From: Paralvinella palmiformis
Taxonomy: Eukaryota > Annelida > Polychaeta > Terebellida > Alvinellidae
DNA length: 64,000 nt
Reading direction: 5' to 3'
NCBI GenBank assembly: GCA_025642065.1
Contig: JAODUP010000147.1
Location: 169,001 to 233,000 of the forward strand
The notes below the pieces were generated by a model. That model had not been told where the DNA came from. It saw only the letters and a program-made list of their open reading frames with translations, and did no database searches. Shown one piece after another: positions 11,560 to 23,166 of the stretch. A program made the translations under genes and the position numbers. Position 1 is the first letter of the stretch. Each line of letters begins with the position of its first letter.

Positions 11560-12060
11560 AAGGGTATCGTAGTTGGTATTCGTGTTCGAATATATTTGAA
11601 TACCAACTTCACAATATTCTTATTCGAATACTTTGGAGATAAAAGGTATACTTTCTTAAGTATTCAGATTCTGAATACTTTTACGAATATTTCATGAATG
11701 TATTTATGTATTCATAAATGTCTATTAATAATAAAAGCACTGTAAACATCACGCAACAAACTGGATATCTAAGATACAACAAAGTGGAACGCACAGGATC
11801 GCAACCATCTTCAAGATCTATGCAACATTTTTACTCCATTCGAAGTGGCCACACACTCAACACAGTGGACAGAATTGTGTCGTACTTACATGTTACAGCA
11901 ACACCTGCACCATTAAAACGTCTTTTCAGCATTAGTGGTCGAATGTTTTGCCCTGACCAATGACGGCTCACTGACAGTACATTTGAAAATATGATGAACA
12001 TCAAAGTGAATGGACACTTTTGTACTTAGATTTCATGTAAACTGTTGTGAGATATTAGAT
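11560..12060 (+). pseudogene. hAT transposase C-terminal dimerisation region, relic A
   Basis: Residues from an open frame at 11718-11963 include PAPLKRLFSISGRMFCPDQ. After an in-frame TGA (11961-11963) comes RLTDSTFENMMNIK. Together these match the conserved C-terminal hAT dimerisation segment (ERLFS-G-I... RL-P--F). The rest of the transposase is not found. The TGA replaces a position that is usually cysteine, and the same TGA occurs in relic B. The upstream stretch 11570-11710 is rich in GAATAC/GTATTC palindromes, like the subterminal repeats of hAT elements; similar motifs recur at 12960-13025. Confidence 0.75.
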
Positions 12061-12073
12061 GCCAATTTTTGTA

Positions 12074-12078
<5 letters not shown>

Positions 12079-12121
<43 letters not shown>
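12079..12121. repeat. (TA)n microsatellite
   Basis: Uninterrupted TA dinucleotides next to hAT relic A. Copy B has the same tract at 38377-38410, so it predates the duplication. Confidence 0.95.
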
Positions 12122-12124
<3 letters not shown>

Positions 12125-12262
12125 ATATATATGTAGTATGTTAATGATAAGTACATAATGTAAATAAAATGTATAGATGGTTTGTTTTTTTAGTTAATAT
12201 GTTCCATATAAATAGCTATATATAAATATGTGTAAAATATGTATAGAAATATTATACAAATA

Positions 12263-12828
12263 CAGTCAGAATCCGTTAATCCGGACATCGTTTATCCGTC
12301 AAATTCACCTATCCGACACATTATTACCTCTGACGGATTTAGCTCCATTATAAATTACTCTTTAATCCGACAAAATCGTGTTCCGAGTTCCGACTCAGAC
12401 ACTTCATTTCGTCAAAAGAAGGTGACATTTCAATGTAAAATGACCTGATTATCCGACAACACGAAAAAATTTCCAAATATTTCCGCTGGTTCAGTCATGC
12501 AAGACCCACTAACATGCTGTCTGTAATGGTTCATTAACTTACCCACCCGCGATAATTGCTATATCGTAACCAATAACAATCATCCTCATTACGTGATCTT
12601 TCCAATGAGCAGATCATGAGTTAATCTGGTGGACTAAGTGACACGGGTATTTCTTTATAATGTCTGTAATTAACAAACATCAAAATGATCAATGGCTTCA
12701 ATGCCATTCGTTTCTTGCGCACGGTTATTGAATATTAGTTTAAATACGGATGTATATTTTATGATTTTAAAATGTGTGACAAAGAGTACCGGTATGTCAC
12801 GGACTCGATATTCCGACATTCTCGTTTT

Positions 12829-12830
<2 letters not shown>
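12263..12830 (+). mobile_element. pogo/Tigger-like non-autonomous DNA transposon (MITE), probable
   Basis: It begins after a TA with CAGTCAGAATCCGTTAATCC, resembling pogo/Tigger terminal repeats. It contains repeated TTATCCG/TAATCCGAC motifs across 12270-12460 and CGATATTCCGAC near 12808. No transposase is encoded. The right end is unclear because a TA microsatellite (12835-12875) follows. It is absent from the matching place in copy B, so it entered after the segmental duplication. Confidence 0.5.

Positions 12831-12834
<4 letters not shown>

Positions 12835-12875
<41 letters not shown>
12835..12875. repeat. (TA)n microsatellite
   Basis: TA tract after a T-run. Open frames crossing it on both strands encode only YIYI repeats and are not genes. 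Confidence 0.95.
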
Positions 12876-12877
<2 letters not shown>

Positions 12878-14046
12878 ATATTGTCAAATAAAACTGAGTA
12901 TGAAATTTGTATTTTAAATTATTCCAAGTATTTATGAATGTAGTCATGAACAGTTTCAAAAATTATTTGTATTCGTATTCGATTATGTTCTGTATACATG
13001 TATTCATACTCATATTCATTAGATTTCGTAAACGATTACATTGTGAAGTATTCCCCCGTGCCTAGTGGGTATTTGTTGTTATGTGGATGGTTTGTATTTG
13101 GGGGGTGAGGGGGGTGAGAGAATGACTATGGAGACTGTGACCTCTAGGACGATGAATTGGTAAATATTTCGAAGGCAGATAAAGTTCTATTTTAATTTCC
13201 ATTAGAAAGAACGTAAGAATGCGATCTAAATCAGAGAACTTTGTTAGGTAAATATTAGCATACACAGACAGACACGCATATTATATATAACATCTGCAAA
13301 TATAATTCGAGTGATATTAGGATTTGGATATGAATTAAAATTGTAAAAAATGAACGTATGAATCCATACATGACTAATAAATATGCAGTATATTTAAGAA
13401 AGTCTATATTTGAAAGTTAATTTGAACATTCAAACTCCGTGAAGACAAAAACCGTGAAAATGTGGTAAGATTGCCTTTAATTAGGAATAAAAATATAAGT
13501 GCAAAATTATTCAAATATTTAATTGTTAATTTTATGTAAATAATAAATAGTTTGGCCACTTCTGAAAAAAATATTTAGCTATTCTCCCGTAATCTGATAA
13601 ATACTTGCAAGTTTCGTTAGCAAACGGGAATTTGTCTGACTGGAGTTTCCACTGTTCCCTTCTGAATAATAATAATATAATAATAATTATAAACCTTCTA
13701 CAGCGCCAATAACCTTGAAAATAATCGACCTCAGTGGCGCACCTAGTATAGGAGATGGGCAAACTCATAGTCCGGGTACGATGCAAGATTCATCAACAAT
13801 GATCAGATGGAAGAGAAACTAGCATGAGTCCCAGCATGAGATTTTACCCTGGAAATAGACAACAAGTGGAAACCAGATGAACGGCCCTCTCTGGGCCTGG
13901 GTGCTAAAAAGCATGGACAATGCATATGAAGGATCTCCAGAAGAAAGAGATTGATAGGCAACAGCGCATATATATTGAGGTATGATATTCTGTAGATATA
14001 TATTTTTAGCACCACTGATTTATTAAACGCACACGGACATGCTCAA

Positions 14047-14075
14047 ACACACACACACACACACACACAAACACA
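14047..14075. repeat. (CA)n microsatellite
   Basis: CA tract within a broader CA-rich stretch (14030-14130). Confidence 0.9.
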
Positions 14076-14439
14076 CACATACACCATGACATTGACACTC
14101 ACAAAGACATGCTCACACTCACACACCTCATCAAATGGGTGTTATTTATGTATTCATGTATCCATGTAATTTTCGGTGATGAAACAGATCGGTTTACTGG
14201 ATAGATATAATAAGGTAACAGAATCATTATAGTTCCATTTTATTACTGATCTCTATTTACGTCTCACATTTGTCTATGCTGTTTCAAATAGGGATTTGAT
14301 GTGTTACATGATGGATGCATTTAAAGCTTTGATATTAATACAGTTACAGCTGAAACGTGTAACAAACTAAACATTGTAAAACGTGGCTATGTGATATATT
14401 TGGCAAATAGGATTGGACCACATCGTAGATTCACTTACA

Positions 14440-14749
14440 ATGATTTATGGTGGATATAACCAAGTCTTGATGATCGTATGCGCTCTACGCCATCTCGTCT
14501 ATGGCAACCAGTGTATATTCTCAACGGCTCGAAATGTCAAAACTCCAAACATCACCGTCATAGAATCTGTCATCGTGAACGATTGTGAATTTCTACGTTA
14601 TAAAAATCCTACTCGGTGTATATCGGCTAACATAATTCCACTCGAGGATAACACTTATTTATGTGAATTTGTTTCAGTGAAAGTGACATCGGAATATTTG
14701 TCTGCTTTTGAAATGAATCCAAACGGAAAATACATTACTCGTATTGCAG
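14440..14749 (+). CDS. first exon, signal peptide plus PAN/Apple-like domain (copy A, probably decayed)
   Basis: The ATG at 14440 matches the start in copy B. Residues 1 to about 24 form a hydrophobic signal peptide (NQVLMIVCALRHLVYG). The mature part is nearly identical to copy B for about 75 residues and ends at a donor, ATTGCAG|GTAAAC (14749/14750), phase 1. The cysteine spacing in copy B fits a PAN/Apple-like fold. Here one of those cysteines is arginine (EFLRYKNPTRC, residue 53), and four residues before DCEF are deleted in frame relative to copy B. No downstream exon like those of copy B is visible; the intron position instead holds an interspersed repeat from about 14800. This is probably a pseudogene or a gene reduced to its first exon. 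Upstream, TATATTTGGCAAATAG at 14395-14410 resembles copy B and could be a TATA-like element or a 5'-UTR acceptor. Confidence 0.6.
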
Positions 14750-14799
14750 GTAAACGTTTATTTTTTATAAAGTAGCATAATGTGTAACATGAATTGATC

Positions 14800-15625
14800 A
14801 AAGTCAAGTCAAGAGGATTAGCTGTTAGGTTCGAGTAAATCAAAGTATTTACTCAGGTTTGAGACGATATTTCGTTCTAGTCCAGTAATAATGCATTGTG
14901 CAGTAATGCTACTTTGTTTTTATTTTAGCTAAATCACTTCAGTGATTCCATACTGAGGTAGTGTACATTGTCTCATGTGGTCAATATACTCTAGTGTTTG
15001 TTAACATGCTGAGGGTCTATAAAATGCCTAACTTTTCACTTAGGTTAGAGAAGAACTTCGACGCCAGACTAATCGGACGTGTACCATATATATGGTTCAT
15101 GTAGGTAGGATTTATTCAGATATTTGAACCCAGAATAAAGCTGAGGTCAGCATATGAGGTGTCGAAATTTTATATACAGGTTTCTTTTGGACCACAGAAA
15201 ATTACTGTTGACTGTAAACTGTGGTGTCAAAGTAGTTATATCTATGTAGTAAGTCACCAATGAACCACCCGCACGTGTTGTTTATTGCGAGCTGTGGTAT
15301 CAAATGGTATGTTTTACGTGCTTCCGCTTTTTGTACGTAGCCTGCATGTAGCCGCTTTCCTGTGGGCGTGACATATTTGTCGCGTACGAAAAGCGAATTA
15401 GCTGGTTCCCACAGGCTGATGAGTAGACCAGACACATGTATAGGTCATACGCACACATCTATCAATATGTGGAGGTATGGAACATTTTATTTTAGATTAA
15501 TGTATGTATAGTTGTATTTGTATTTAGATTTATGGAGGTAGGTCTCAAAGGATGTTTAGATATGTTGATGCTCCGTGCCTGTATGCCACCCAAATATAAA
15601 CATAAAACCTTACCCAATACACAAA
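14800..15625 (+). repeat. interspersed repeat RX, arm 1 of an inverted pair
   Basis: Matches 55945-55080 in reverse complement. The part 15125-15330 plus 15520-15590 also matches 16220-15935 in reverse complement. Landmarks are AATAAAGCTGAGGTCAGC, TTTTGGACCACAGA, TGTGGTRTCAAATGGTATG and GGATGTTTAGATATGTTGATG. I see no conserved coding frame. It starts about 50 bp after the donor of copy A exon 1, so it sits in that intron or in place of the lost exons. Confidence 0.8.
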
Positions 15626-15780
15626 TAGACAAAACATAAATATATCACACATCGATCCCCTCCACAAGTCGATCCCTTCCCCAAATGGATCGATTATGTT
15701 TCATTATAAGTATTTCCCCCTTGATTGCAATGTGAAAATAATCCATTGTGGATCGGTTGAAATCATTTAACTTTTTAAAC

Positions 15781-15912
15781 CTCTGTGTCTGTCTGTCTGT
15801 CTGTCTGTGTGGTTGTGTGTGTGTGTGTGTGTGTGTATGTGTGTGTGTGTGAGTATGTATATGCGTTAGTGCGTGTGTGTGTACGTGGGTGTGCGTGTGC
15901 GTGTGCGTGTGT
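15781..15912. repeat. (CTGT)n and (GT)n microsatellite in the inverted-repeat loop
   Basis: CTGT tetramers are followed by long GT/GC-interrupted tracts. They lie between the two RX arms. Confidence 0.95.
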
Positions 15913-15934
15913 GTTTTAGGATACATATAGAAAG

Positions 15935-16225
15935 GCACAGGGACAGAACATCAACATATCTAAACATCCCTTGATACCTCCATAAAACTAAATCTAAAGC
16001 GGCTACATAAAGACTAGGTACAAAAGTGATAGAACGTAAAACATACCATTTGACACCACAGCTCACGGTAAACAACACGTGCGTGTGGTTCAATGGTGAG
16101 TAACTACATACATAAATTAACTACTTAACAGTAATTATCTGTGGTCCAAATGAAACCTATATGAAAAATATTTCGACACCTCGGTTGCTGACCTCAGCTT
16201 TATCGATATAATATAGAAGTCCGAC
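15935..16225 (-). repeat. interspersed repeat RX, arm 2 (inverted)
   Basis: Reverse complement of parts of arm 1, with the outer end near CTGACCTCAGCTTTAT (16190-16205) and the inner end near the GT tract. It lacks about 160 bp present in arm 1. Confidence 0.75.
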
Positions 16226-16249
16226 TTACACATCTCAACTTATATCACA

Positions 16250-16870
16250 TTGCTCACCGCAAAGTATCGATACCTTGGTGATATCAATTTTGCTACATAC
16301 TGTTTATTTGAACATTTAGTACATATTTATTTATTGTTATCTATACAAACATAAAGAGAATACTATCAGTTATATACTCTAATTTACATCAGGAAATAAT
16401 GATAGTTGAGAGGTTACTATTAATTCAATGATATGGTGTCATTTCTTGAAATATATTTAACATGATGGATCAGATAGCTATCTTTCATATGATGTTTGTC
16501 AAAGACAATATATTTCTGAAAATATTTCTTCGTACCTGAGATAATATCACATAAATCCATCTTGTTATGCATAACATATTCTTTTCATTTACTTTTATTA
16601 ATTGTTTTGAAAACCTAAATTTAAATGTGTTACTGAATACTTTTATATACTGCAATATTGGTTATTATTCGGAAAAAACAACCTAATCTATTGTGTGCCA
16701 CTTAATGCTTCAACGATCTATGGTATCACACCTTCTAAAACTCAATCTAGATACATGTTACTCAAACATTTACCTAAACCGGTATCGTGTAATCTCCTTT
16801 GAATTAAGAGAAAGATCATTATTACATCATTTACTTCATCTCCACCAGCAACTGCATGTAGGGTGTTCAT
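16250..16870. other. no recognisable feature
   Basis: AT-rich non-coding DNA between the RX repeat and a LINE 3' end; stops are frequent in all frames. Confidence 0.6.
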
Positions 16871-17627
16871 AATGATGATAATAATAATATATATTTAATA
16901 AAGTATATATTACTAACAAGAGCCATTCAAAAACGCTGTACACCTAATATGTAATATAATAATACCTCAAATAATATATTCATAAAAACCCTGTTAGAGA
17001 CTTAAAAGATATTTATTATTTATTTGTGAAAGCGACCTTGAATAGGTGTATTTTCAGAACAGATTGAACATTTTCAAGAGCATTTCTAATATCCACCGGC
17101 AACCTATTCCAGTAGGTGGGACTGTTACACTAAATCCTCAATCACCATATGACTTGAGCCGAGACACTGGCACCTGCGACATAGTATCTGACTGGATGAC
17201 CTGAGTTTTCGGGATGACTTTCTAATGGACACCAGTTCACACAGGTATTCAGATACCATATCATTAATAGATTTATAAGTTATTAACAAAATCTTGAAAT
17301 GGATACGCTGTCTAACAGGTAGTCAATGTAGTCTTTGAAGAATTGGGGTGATATGTTCATATTTTCTAGTATTTGTTACTATGCAAGCTGCACTATTCTG
17401 AATTCGCTGAAGTCGATTAATGTCATAATCAGATATGCCATATAACATGGAATTACAATAGGCTATACGAAATGTAACAAAGGCATCGACTACAGTTACA
17501 AGTGCTTCTTATGTCAAAAATGCTTTTAAACAGTGGATTTTCTTAAGATGGTAGTAGGCAGCTCGGCATACTGATGTGACATGTTCATACAGGTTAATAC
17601 ATTGATCAAAAATAACCCCTAGACTTT

Positions 17628-18867
17628 TTACTGACCCATTAGGTATAATCGAAGATGCACCCATCTGTAATGCTGGTGTCCATAGGGATTTAACACAATG
17701 TGGTGATGCCAAATATATAATATTTTTTTATTATCATTTAGCTTTAGAAGATTTTGAGTCATCCATAGCCGAATATCAGGAATACAATTTTCTAAATTAT
17801 TCAAGGATTCAGGATCCAGTGATATATACAGCTGTGTGTCATCAATATACAAGTGATATTTAACCCAATATCGCTGTGCAATGATCCCAAGAGGATGAGT
17901 ATGCATTGTGCAAACCAGAGGACCAAGAACTGAACCATGTGGTACACCAGATAACAAAAACTGAATAACAGATAAAATACCATGAACAGACACTCTCTGG
18001 GAGCGTTGTTCCAGATAGGATCGAACTATTCAAGTACTTTACCTGACAGACCAAACATGTCTTTTAACCTAGAGAAAAGTACATTATGGTCAACTTTATC
18101 AAATGCAACAGACAGGTCCAGAAGAACAAGTATTACTGGCTTACCTTGATCAATTGACATCATAATATCATTTTTCACTCTAACCAAGGTTGTTCCAGTG
18201 CTGTGACCACTTTTATAGGCAACCTGTAGTGATTCATTAAGGTTATTATTCATTCAATATTTATTTAGATGGAAACCAACTGCCCTTTCCATAACTTTAG
18301 TTAAAAATGTAAGATTTGAAACAAGTCTGTAATTGTTAGAATATTACAGTCCATAGTGTGTTTTTTTATTAATGGTTTTACAAGGGCAGTTTTCATGGAT
18401 CTTGGGAAAACACCCAGATATAATGATTTATTAATTATATTTGTAATCGGGCTTATCAAAACATGTAGGCATAGGGTCAACTGCAGAGAAAGCATTAGAC
18501 GACCTTTTCTGCAACTGTCTTGTATCAGTCTCTGTAAATGCTCAAATGTATCCATCATGGATTTGTAGGACTCTTCTATAAATGGCTTACCCTGTGATAA
18601 GGTGCTGGAAGGGAACCCACTATGTATATTTAATATTTTTTTGACAGAAGAAGTTATTAAACAAAGGGCCATATCTTTATCTGAGTTGATATTGCTTGGA
18701 AGGACAATTTGACTTTTATGTAATACTTTATTCACAACACTGAAAACAGTCCTTTGATTTCCCTTGGATGCTTTGATCTTTTTATTATAATATTCAGATT
18801 TAGCAGAGGCAAGGGTATTTTTAACAAGAATGTTACTGACCTTGAACATTTCAAAATGAACACACAA
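17628..18867 (-). pseudogene. LINE reverse transcriptase domain
   Basis: Three minus-strand frames (18867-18301, 18253-18026, 17993-17628) cover RT in order. Motifs are LVKPLIKK, LLDLSVAFDKVDHN (first catalytic aspartate), GVPHGSVLGPL and YIDDTQLYISLDPES (the YxDD pair, intact). Frameshifts separate the frames and the N-terminal third is degraded. RT primes DNA synthesis on nicked target DNA in LINE retrotransposition. The conserved catalytic residues contrast with the broken frame, suggesting fairly recent inactivation. Confidence 0.88.
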
Positions 18868-19149
18868 ACTGGTCCTGATCCACAGCCGCTCAAATAGCTT
18901 CTGTGTCTCTTTGCAGCAGATATGTTCTTATTGTACCATGGAGGCATTACTTTTCTTGACATTTTCCTTGTCAATACGTGTGCATGCTCATCTACAATGT
19001 CTCACAGTGTATTATCATAAATATTCGTAAATTCGATGGATCCAATACCAGAGAAGAGACCCCCATATCAGCAAGAAAAGCCTCCTTGTCAATCAACTTA
19101 TATTTTCTATATGAAATAACTTTAGCTGAAACAGATTGTTTCTCTAAAA

Positions 19150-19620
19150 ATACATTAATGCTAATAAGGAAATGATCAGACGGCATGGAGGACACAATTA
19201 ATCAAATTATCTTTATCACGGGAGATGATACGATCTAAGATGAGACCATACAAGTGTCTTCTTTCTTGGACATACTGCCGATTAGCAGATCTAAGAATGT
19301 CAGATAGAAAAGTCAGTTGGTAATTTCCAAAGGACTTAGCCTGAAAGCACAAATGAGTTTCACACTTCAAAGAATTACGAAAAAAGAATGCCGACTCCCC
19401 CACTTTCCTGTGAATCTGAGCCGCATGATGGTATGAATATCCAGCTGGAGTCACATCACCAACAATGTTCTGGTCTGAAAGATTACCAGTCCGCCAAGTC
19501 TATATCATGACAAGACCATCAAGATCCATATCCTTAACAACATCAGATATTTCATCAGATTTATTACAGATCCACTGCCAATTTATAAGCCCAATACTTA
19601 CATTTTGTACAGCTGTGCCA
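19150..19620 (-). pseudogene. LINE apurinic-type endonuclease fragment
   Basis: The minus-strand frame 19454-19176 has GYSYHHAAQIHRKVGESAFF and CETHLCFQAKSFGNYQLTF, and further upstream SDEISDVVKDMDLDGLVMI, typical of the endonuclease of CR1/L2-like LINEs. A stop interrupts the usual ETW motif, and the catalytic C-terminal part (LILGDFN) is missing. Confidence 0.8.
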
Positions 19621-19879
19621 CTATACTAAGTTATTAGCACAGTGATCAAATTACTTGCATCATACCTCATCTCCATTGGCTGCTTTCTACTACGTGGGCT
19701 CATTGCTAAGCAAATGATATTACCACCATAAAATTGTAATAAAACTTATCTAATAGCTAAACTATCCGAGAAATATTCCGGTGCCATTACATCGAGAGCC
19801 GGTCGTACTTCCCACCATAACACATGGCCTTGAGTGTTACCATGATATGATATAAATCGTCTCTGGTGTGTTCTTATAG

Positions 19880-20135
19880 TGTTGCAAACCCCATTTTGTG
19901 GAATAGGTTGCAAGCAGATATTAGATATGGGTCATCTATTGAAAATATAATATTCTTTCTAAATACACACCTATTCAAGGTTGCTTTCACAGATAAATAA
20001 AAATGGTCGTTTAAATTTCTTATAGGGGTTTTACAGATATTTTATTTATGGTATTATAATATTACATATTTTTTGTACAGGGCTTTTTAAATGGCTCATG
20101 CAAGGAAGAGCGCTTTATTAAATATGCATTTTTAT
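19880..20135 (+). mobile_element. LINE 3' UTR fragment, opposite orientation
   Basis: Plus-strand match to the 3' end of the same LINE family: CCCCATTTTGTGGAATAGGTTGC, CACACCTATTCAAGGTTGCTTTCACAG and GCGCTTTATTAAATATGCATT. It is followed by the AGT microsatellite as a tail-like tract. Confidence 0.8.
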
Positions 20136-20136
20136 T

Positions 20137-20214
20137 AATAGTAGTAGTAATAGTAGTAGTAGTAGTAGTAGTAGTAGTAGAAGTATAGTAGTAGTAGTAG
20201 TAGTAGTAGAAATA

Positions 20215-20257
<43 letters not shown>
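20137..20257. repeat. (AGT)n trinucleotide microsatellite
   Basis: Long TAG/AGT tract with two GAA(A)TA interruptions. The minus-strand frame across it (poly-Leu, Tyr, Thr) is an artefact. Confidence 0.95.
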
Positions 20258-20258
<1 letters not shown>

Positions 20259-20399
20259 TTAATCCAGCCATGGGGAAAAGTCTTCAATACCACCCTGGAT
20301 AAGGCTTCATACATTAGTTTTCATACTCTTGCCGCGCCATGTTGAATTTTGAACCAGTGGCGCCTCCAGTGACCGGAGGTAGTTCTAGCTCTCTGATTG

Positions 20400-20600
20400 T
20401 CCACATGTGACCGTGTACATTTGTGCGCATGGTTGAAATGAATTGCCAATACTAGTACTATAAATTACATGATCGCATACTGAAACTCTGAAACTGTAAA
20501 TAAAGAATTAAGTGATTTCACAGCCCAGTCTCTTAATAAGTTAATTCATAGCCTTACAATTTGCGATCACTTGACAGCTGATCAGAAAATAATTGAACGT
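20400..20600 (+). other. possible LTR end (TATA box, poly(A) signal, TTACA end)
   Basis: CTATAAATTACATGATCGC at 20458-20476 is followed by AATAAAGAATTAAGTG at 20500-20515. The block ends at CCTTACA (20553-20559), followed by ATTTGCGATCACTTGACAG. This spacing of promoter, poly(A) signal and CA end followed by a leader is like an LTR R-U5 end. No second LTR or coding region is seen. Just upstream, 20345-20395 resembles the GC-rich part of the 1.08 kb repeat in reverse orientation. Confidence 0.3.
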
Positions 20601-20639
20601 GGTTTAGGTTATTTCACAACTTTTTGTGGAAGTTTTTTT

Positions 20640-20980
20640 TAATGAAAAGAATTAGGTATATATGAGGTAAATTTATACAAACACACTTTCATCATGTCAG
20701 TTTATCGTAGTACATAAATTGGTATTTATTTGGATATATACATATAATGATATATACAGCTATTATAACGCAACCATAACACAATTCAGTACAAACTTCC
20801 CACCATATGGCATATATTCATCGTGTCTGTTTATCATATATTAACTTTTAAAAATCATAAGTTCATTTAAAGTCTACGCCTCAATAATATAGACCATGCA
20901 ATATAGGCCTGCCCAGCTGAGAACAAAGACTATACATGGAATATTAACAATGTTTACGTTTCTGTTAACATGTTAGATAT
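20640..20980. other. no recognisable feature
   Basis: AT-rich sequence without open frames of note. Confidence 0.6.
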
Positions 20981-20981
20981 A

Positions 20982-21572
20982 GAGAATAATAATAATAATA
21001 ATAATAAAGCGCCCTTACTAGCAGGAGTCATTCAAAGGCGGTGTACAAATAATATGTAATATAATAATACCCCAAATAATATGTCTGTAAAAAACCTGTA
21101 ATGATTTAAAAGATAATAATTATTTATATGTGAAAGCGACCTTAAATAGGTGTATTTTTAGAAGACACTTAAATTTCCAAGAGACGACGCATTTCTAATG
21201 TTTGCCGCCAACTTATTCCACAAAGTGGGGGCTGCAACACTAAACGCACAATCACCTTGACTTGAGCCGAGATACTGGCACCTGCAATAGTATCTGACTG
21301 GATGACCTGAGTTTTCGGGATGACTTTCTAATGGAACCAGATCACACAGGTATTCTGGCGCCATATCATTAATAGATTTATAGGTTATTAACAGAATCTT
21401 GAAATGGATACGCTGTCTAACAAGTAGCCAATGTAGTTTTTGAAGAATTGGAGTGATATGATCATATTTTCTAGTATTTGTTACAATGCGAGCTGCACTA
21501 TTCTGAATTCGCTGAAGGCGATTGATGTTATAATCAGATATGCCATAATAGAAATTAGTACTTTCATACAAT
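20982..21572 (-). mobile_element. CR1/L2-like LINE, 5'-truncated 3' end
   Basis: The minus-strand frame 21571-21158 encodes the C-terminal domain: NINRLQRIQNSAARIVTNTR, KYDHITPILQKLHWL, FKILLITYKSINDMAPEYL and CAFSVAAPTLWNKLAANIRN. It is followed by the shared 3' UTR and an (ATT)n tail at 20982-21008. The frame is almost clean over 137 codons, so this copy is younger than the one at 16876. It is truncated at its 5' side near 21572, as is usual for LINEs. Confidence 0.9.
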
Positions 21573-22099
21573 AAGCGGCATCAAATATCTTGTGCTACGG
21601 GTTCATCTACAATTAAAACCAGTCATTTATTATCAAATGGATAGAATAACCCAACTTGCGTCCAGCTCTAAACAACCACTACTACAAAAATATGACATTT
21701 AGTCCAGATCAGTGAACTGTTTAAAGTTAGACAGAATATACCCAGAGATGTAATAGACACATGCATTGACTACTGTAGCAGATAACTCAAAATCATTTAT
21801 CACATCCAACACCAGTAAATCTGTATCCAAGAGATTGGCCTATTTACATGGTATCTCATCATCATAGAACTCCAAGGACTGAAACAGAACAATACCTTGT
21901 AAAATAATGACTTGAATCAAGTGCATACACAATGTGTAAACACAAGTTTTCCTTTTTTTTCAAGTTGGTTAAGGAATTTGATTTGATATGCATTTAAGTT
22001 ATGAATATCAAGAAGTATACCAATTAAAGCACATGAGCTGAACATTCAGGTACTAATTCAGGTGCTGGTAATCCTTTTGTTTTTGTATTAAGAAATAAA
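21573..22099. other. no recognisable feature
   Basis: Non-coding AT-rich DNA between a truncated LINE and the second 1.08 kb repeat. Confidence 0.55.
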
Positions 22100-23166
22100 A
22101 TGGGTTTGATGCCTTGTTTCGCATTTAATTAATTTTATAATACCAATTTTCACCATTAATATTTATAAATATTAATTACCATCATAGCTGGCCCTGTCTC
22201 CTGTATAGGTCTCCTATCTGTTAATACCTTCCTCTTTGATTTCAGTGGATGCATGCGGTGGATTTGGTACATCAAAAATAGTTGGAGTACAATTTTAGAT
22301 AAGTTTATCTCTTGTCTGGTTCATGAATTCCAATTCAGTGAAGTGTATATCATACACTCTACAAATCTTTCCTTATCATCTATCTGCCTAACAACAATTA
22401 ATAACCCATCTTTTACTTCTGTCAAGAGAAACAAAATAACAAAATGAATGTTTCTACCACTAGTTGAGGTATTTAATAATTAATTTCATAACATTTAAAT
22501 TATAAATAGAAGTCCATATATATCAATAAGTACCAGTTGCTTACGTTTAAAAATAAATTTGGATACAGGTGATCATGTAAATACTCAGCTACTTATAATT
22601 ACTGTAATTAGGGAAAAATTATCTGATTATAGTAATTAATTATATTATTAACAATAACAAAGTACAATATACCTCCCGCTCATAACATCTTCAATGGCTC
22701 CAGTACATGTAACTGCAAGCTTCTGTATATCTTACATACTTATTTTGTGATTAATAGGTTTGATACTGTCCAATAAAATTTAATAAGATTTTGTTTGAAA
22801 CAAATATTGATCTAGATAGATCTTGCTTGGGCCTACTGCTTGGGTCATGTCAAATAGGGGCGTGTCTACTTCAAATTGTTATGCTTATTCTTTTAAATAT
22901 CCTTTATTTAAAAAAAGCCAGATCATATTAAATGTTTAGACTAGCTTTCATTTCCTTTTGGGGATGTCTTTATTTGTGCATACTTTTTTCTGTTAGTGCA
23001 GCTGAAAGCGGCGCAGAATGAACCAGTGCCATTAAGCGCCATGTTAACGAAGTGAGCTGTCCGTGACAATCTACCTTCGGTCGCTAGGGCCCTGGCGCTC
23101 CATGAATTCAAAATGGCGCCCCATGTTAAAACGCGAAGTAACACGTCTTGTTATAAATAGTCTTTG
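22100..23166 (+). repeat. 1.08 kb interspersed repeat, copy 2
   Basis: Same orientation and same ends as 3563-4647. Internal differences are small indels, such as extra GATACTGTCC near 22760 and missing stretches near 22360 and 22640. It ends with TATAAATAGTCTTTG directly before a relic coding sequence on the minus strand. Confidence 0.8.

Larger units (their letters stand above)
9292..14800 (+). repeat. segmental duplication, copy A
   Basis: Collinear matches to copy B (36386-39800): 9300-9700 with 36410-36820, 10010-10170 with 37140-37320, 10440-10720 with 37610-38030, the hAT relic and flanking TA tract 11900-12260 with 38240-38530, 13390-13620 with 38540-38760, and 14360-14760 with 39350-39770. 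Copy A is longer because of A-only insertions, notably the Tigger-like element. Most of it is non-coding; the exon at 14440 is the only coding part that I can support. Short open frames at 9298, 9797 and 10472 are not conserved in copy B. Confidence 0.85.
16876..19625 (-). mobile_element. CR1/L2-like LINE, nearly full pol region, inactive
   Basis: It reads from about 19625 down to a 3' end at 16876 with TTATTAAATATATATTATTATT. Order on the minus strand: endonuclease start (19610-19150, GYSYHHAAQIHRKVGESAFF), linker, RT (about 18870-17630), C-terminal domain (17510-17100) and 3' UTR (17100-16880). The same 3' UTR occurs at 19880-20135 (+), 20982, 43985 and 63222. Several frameshifts and stops break it. 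A full-length copy would also need an ORF1 and more 5' sequence, which are not recognised here. Confidence 0.9.
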
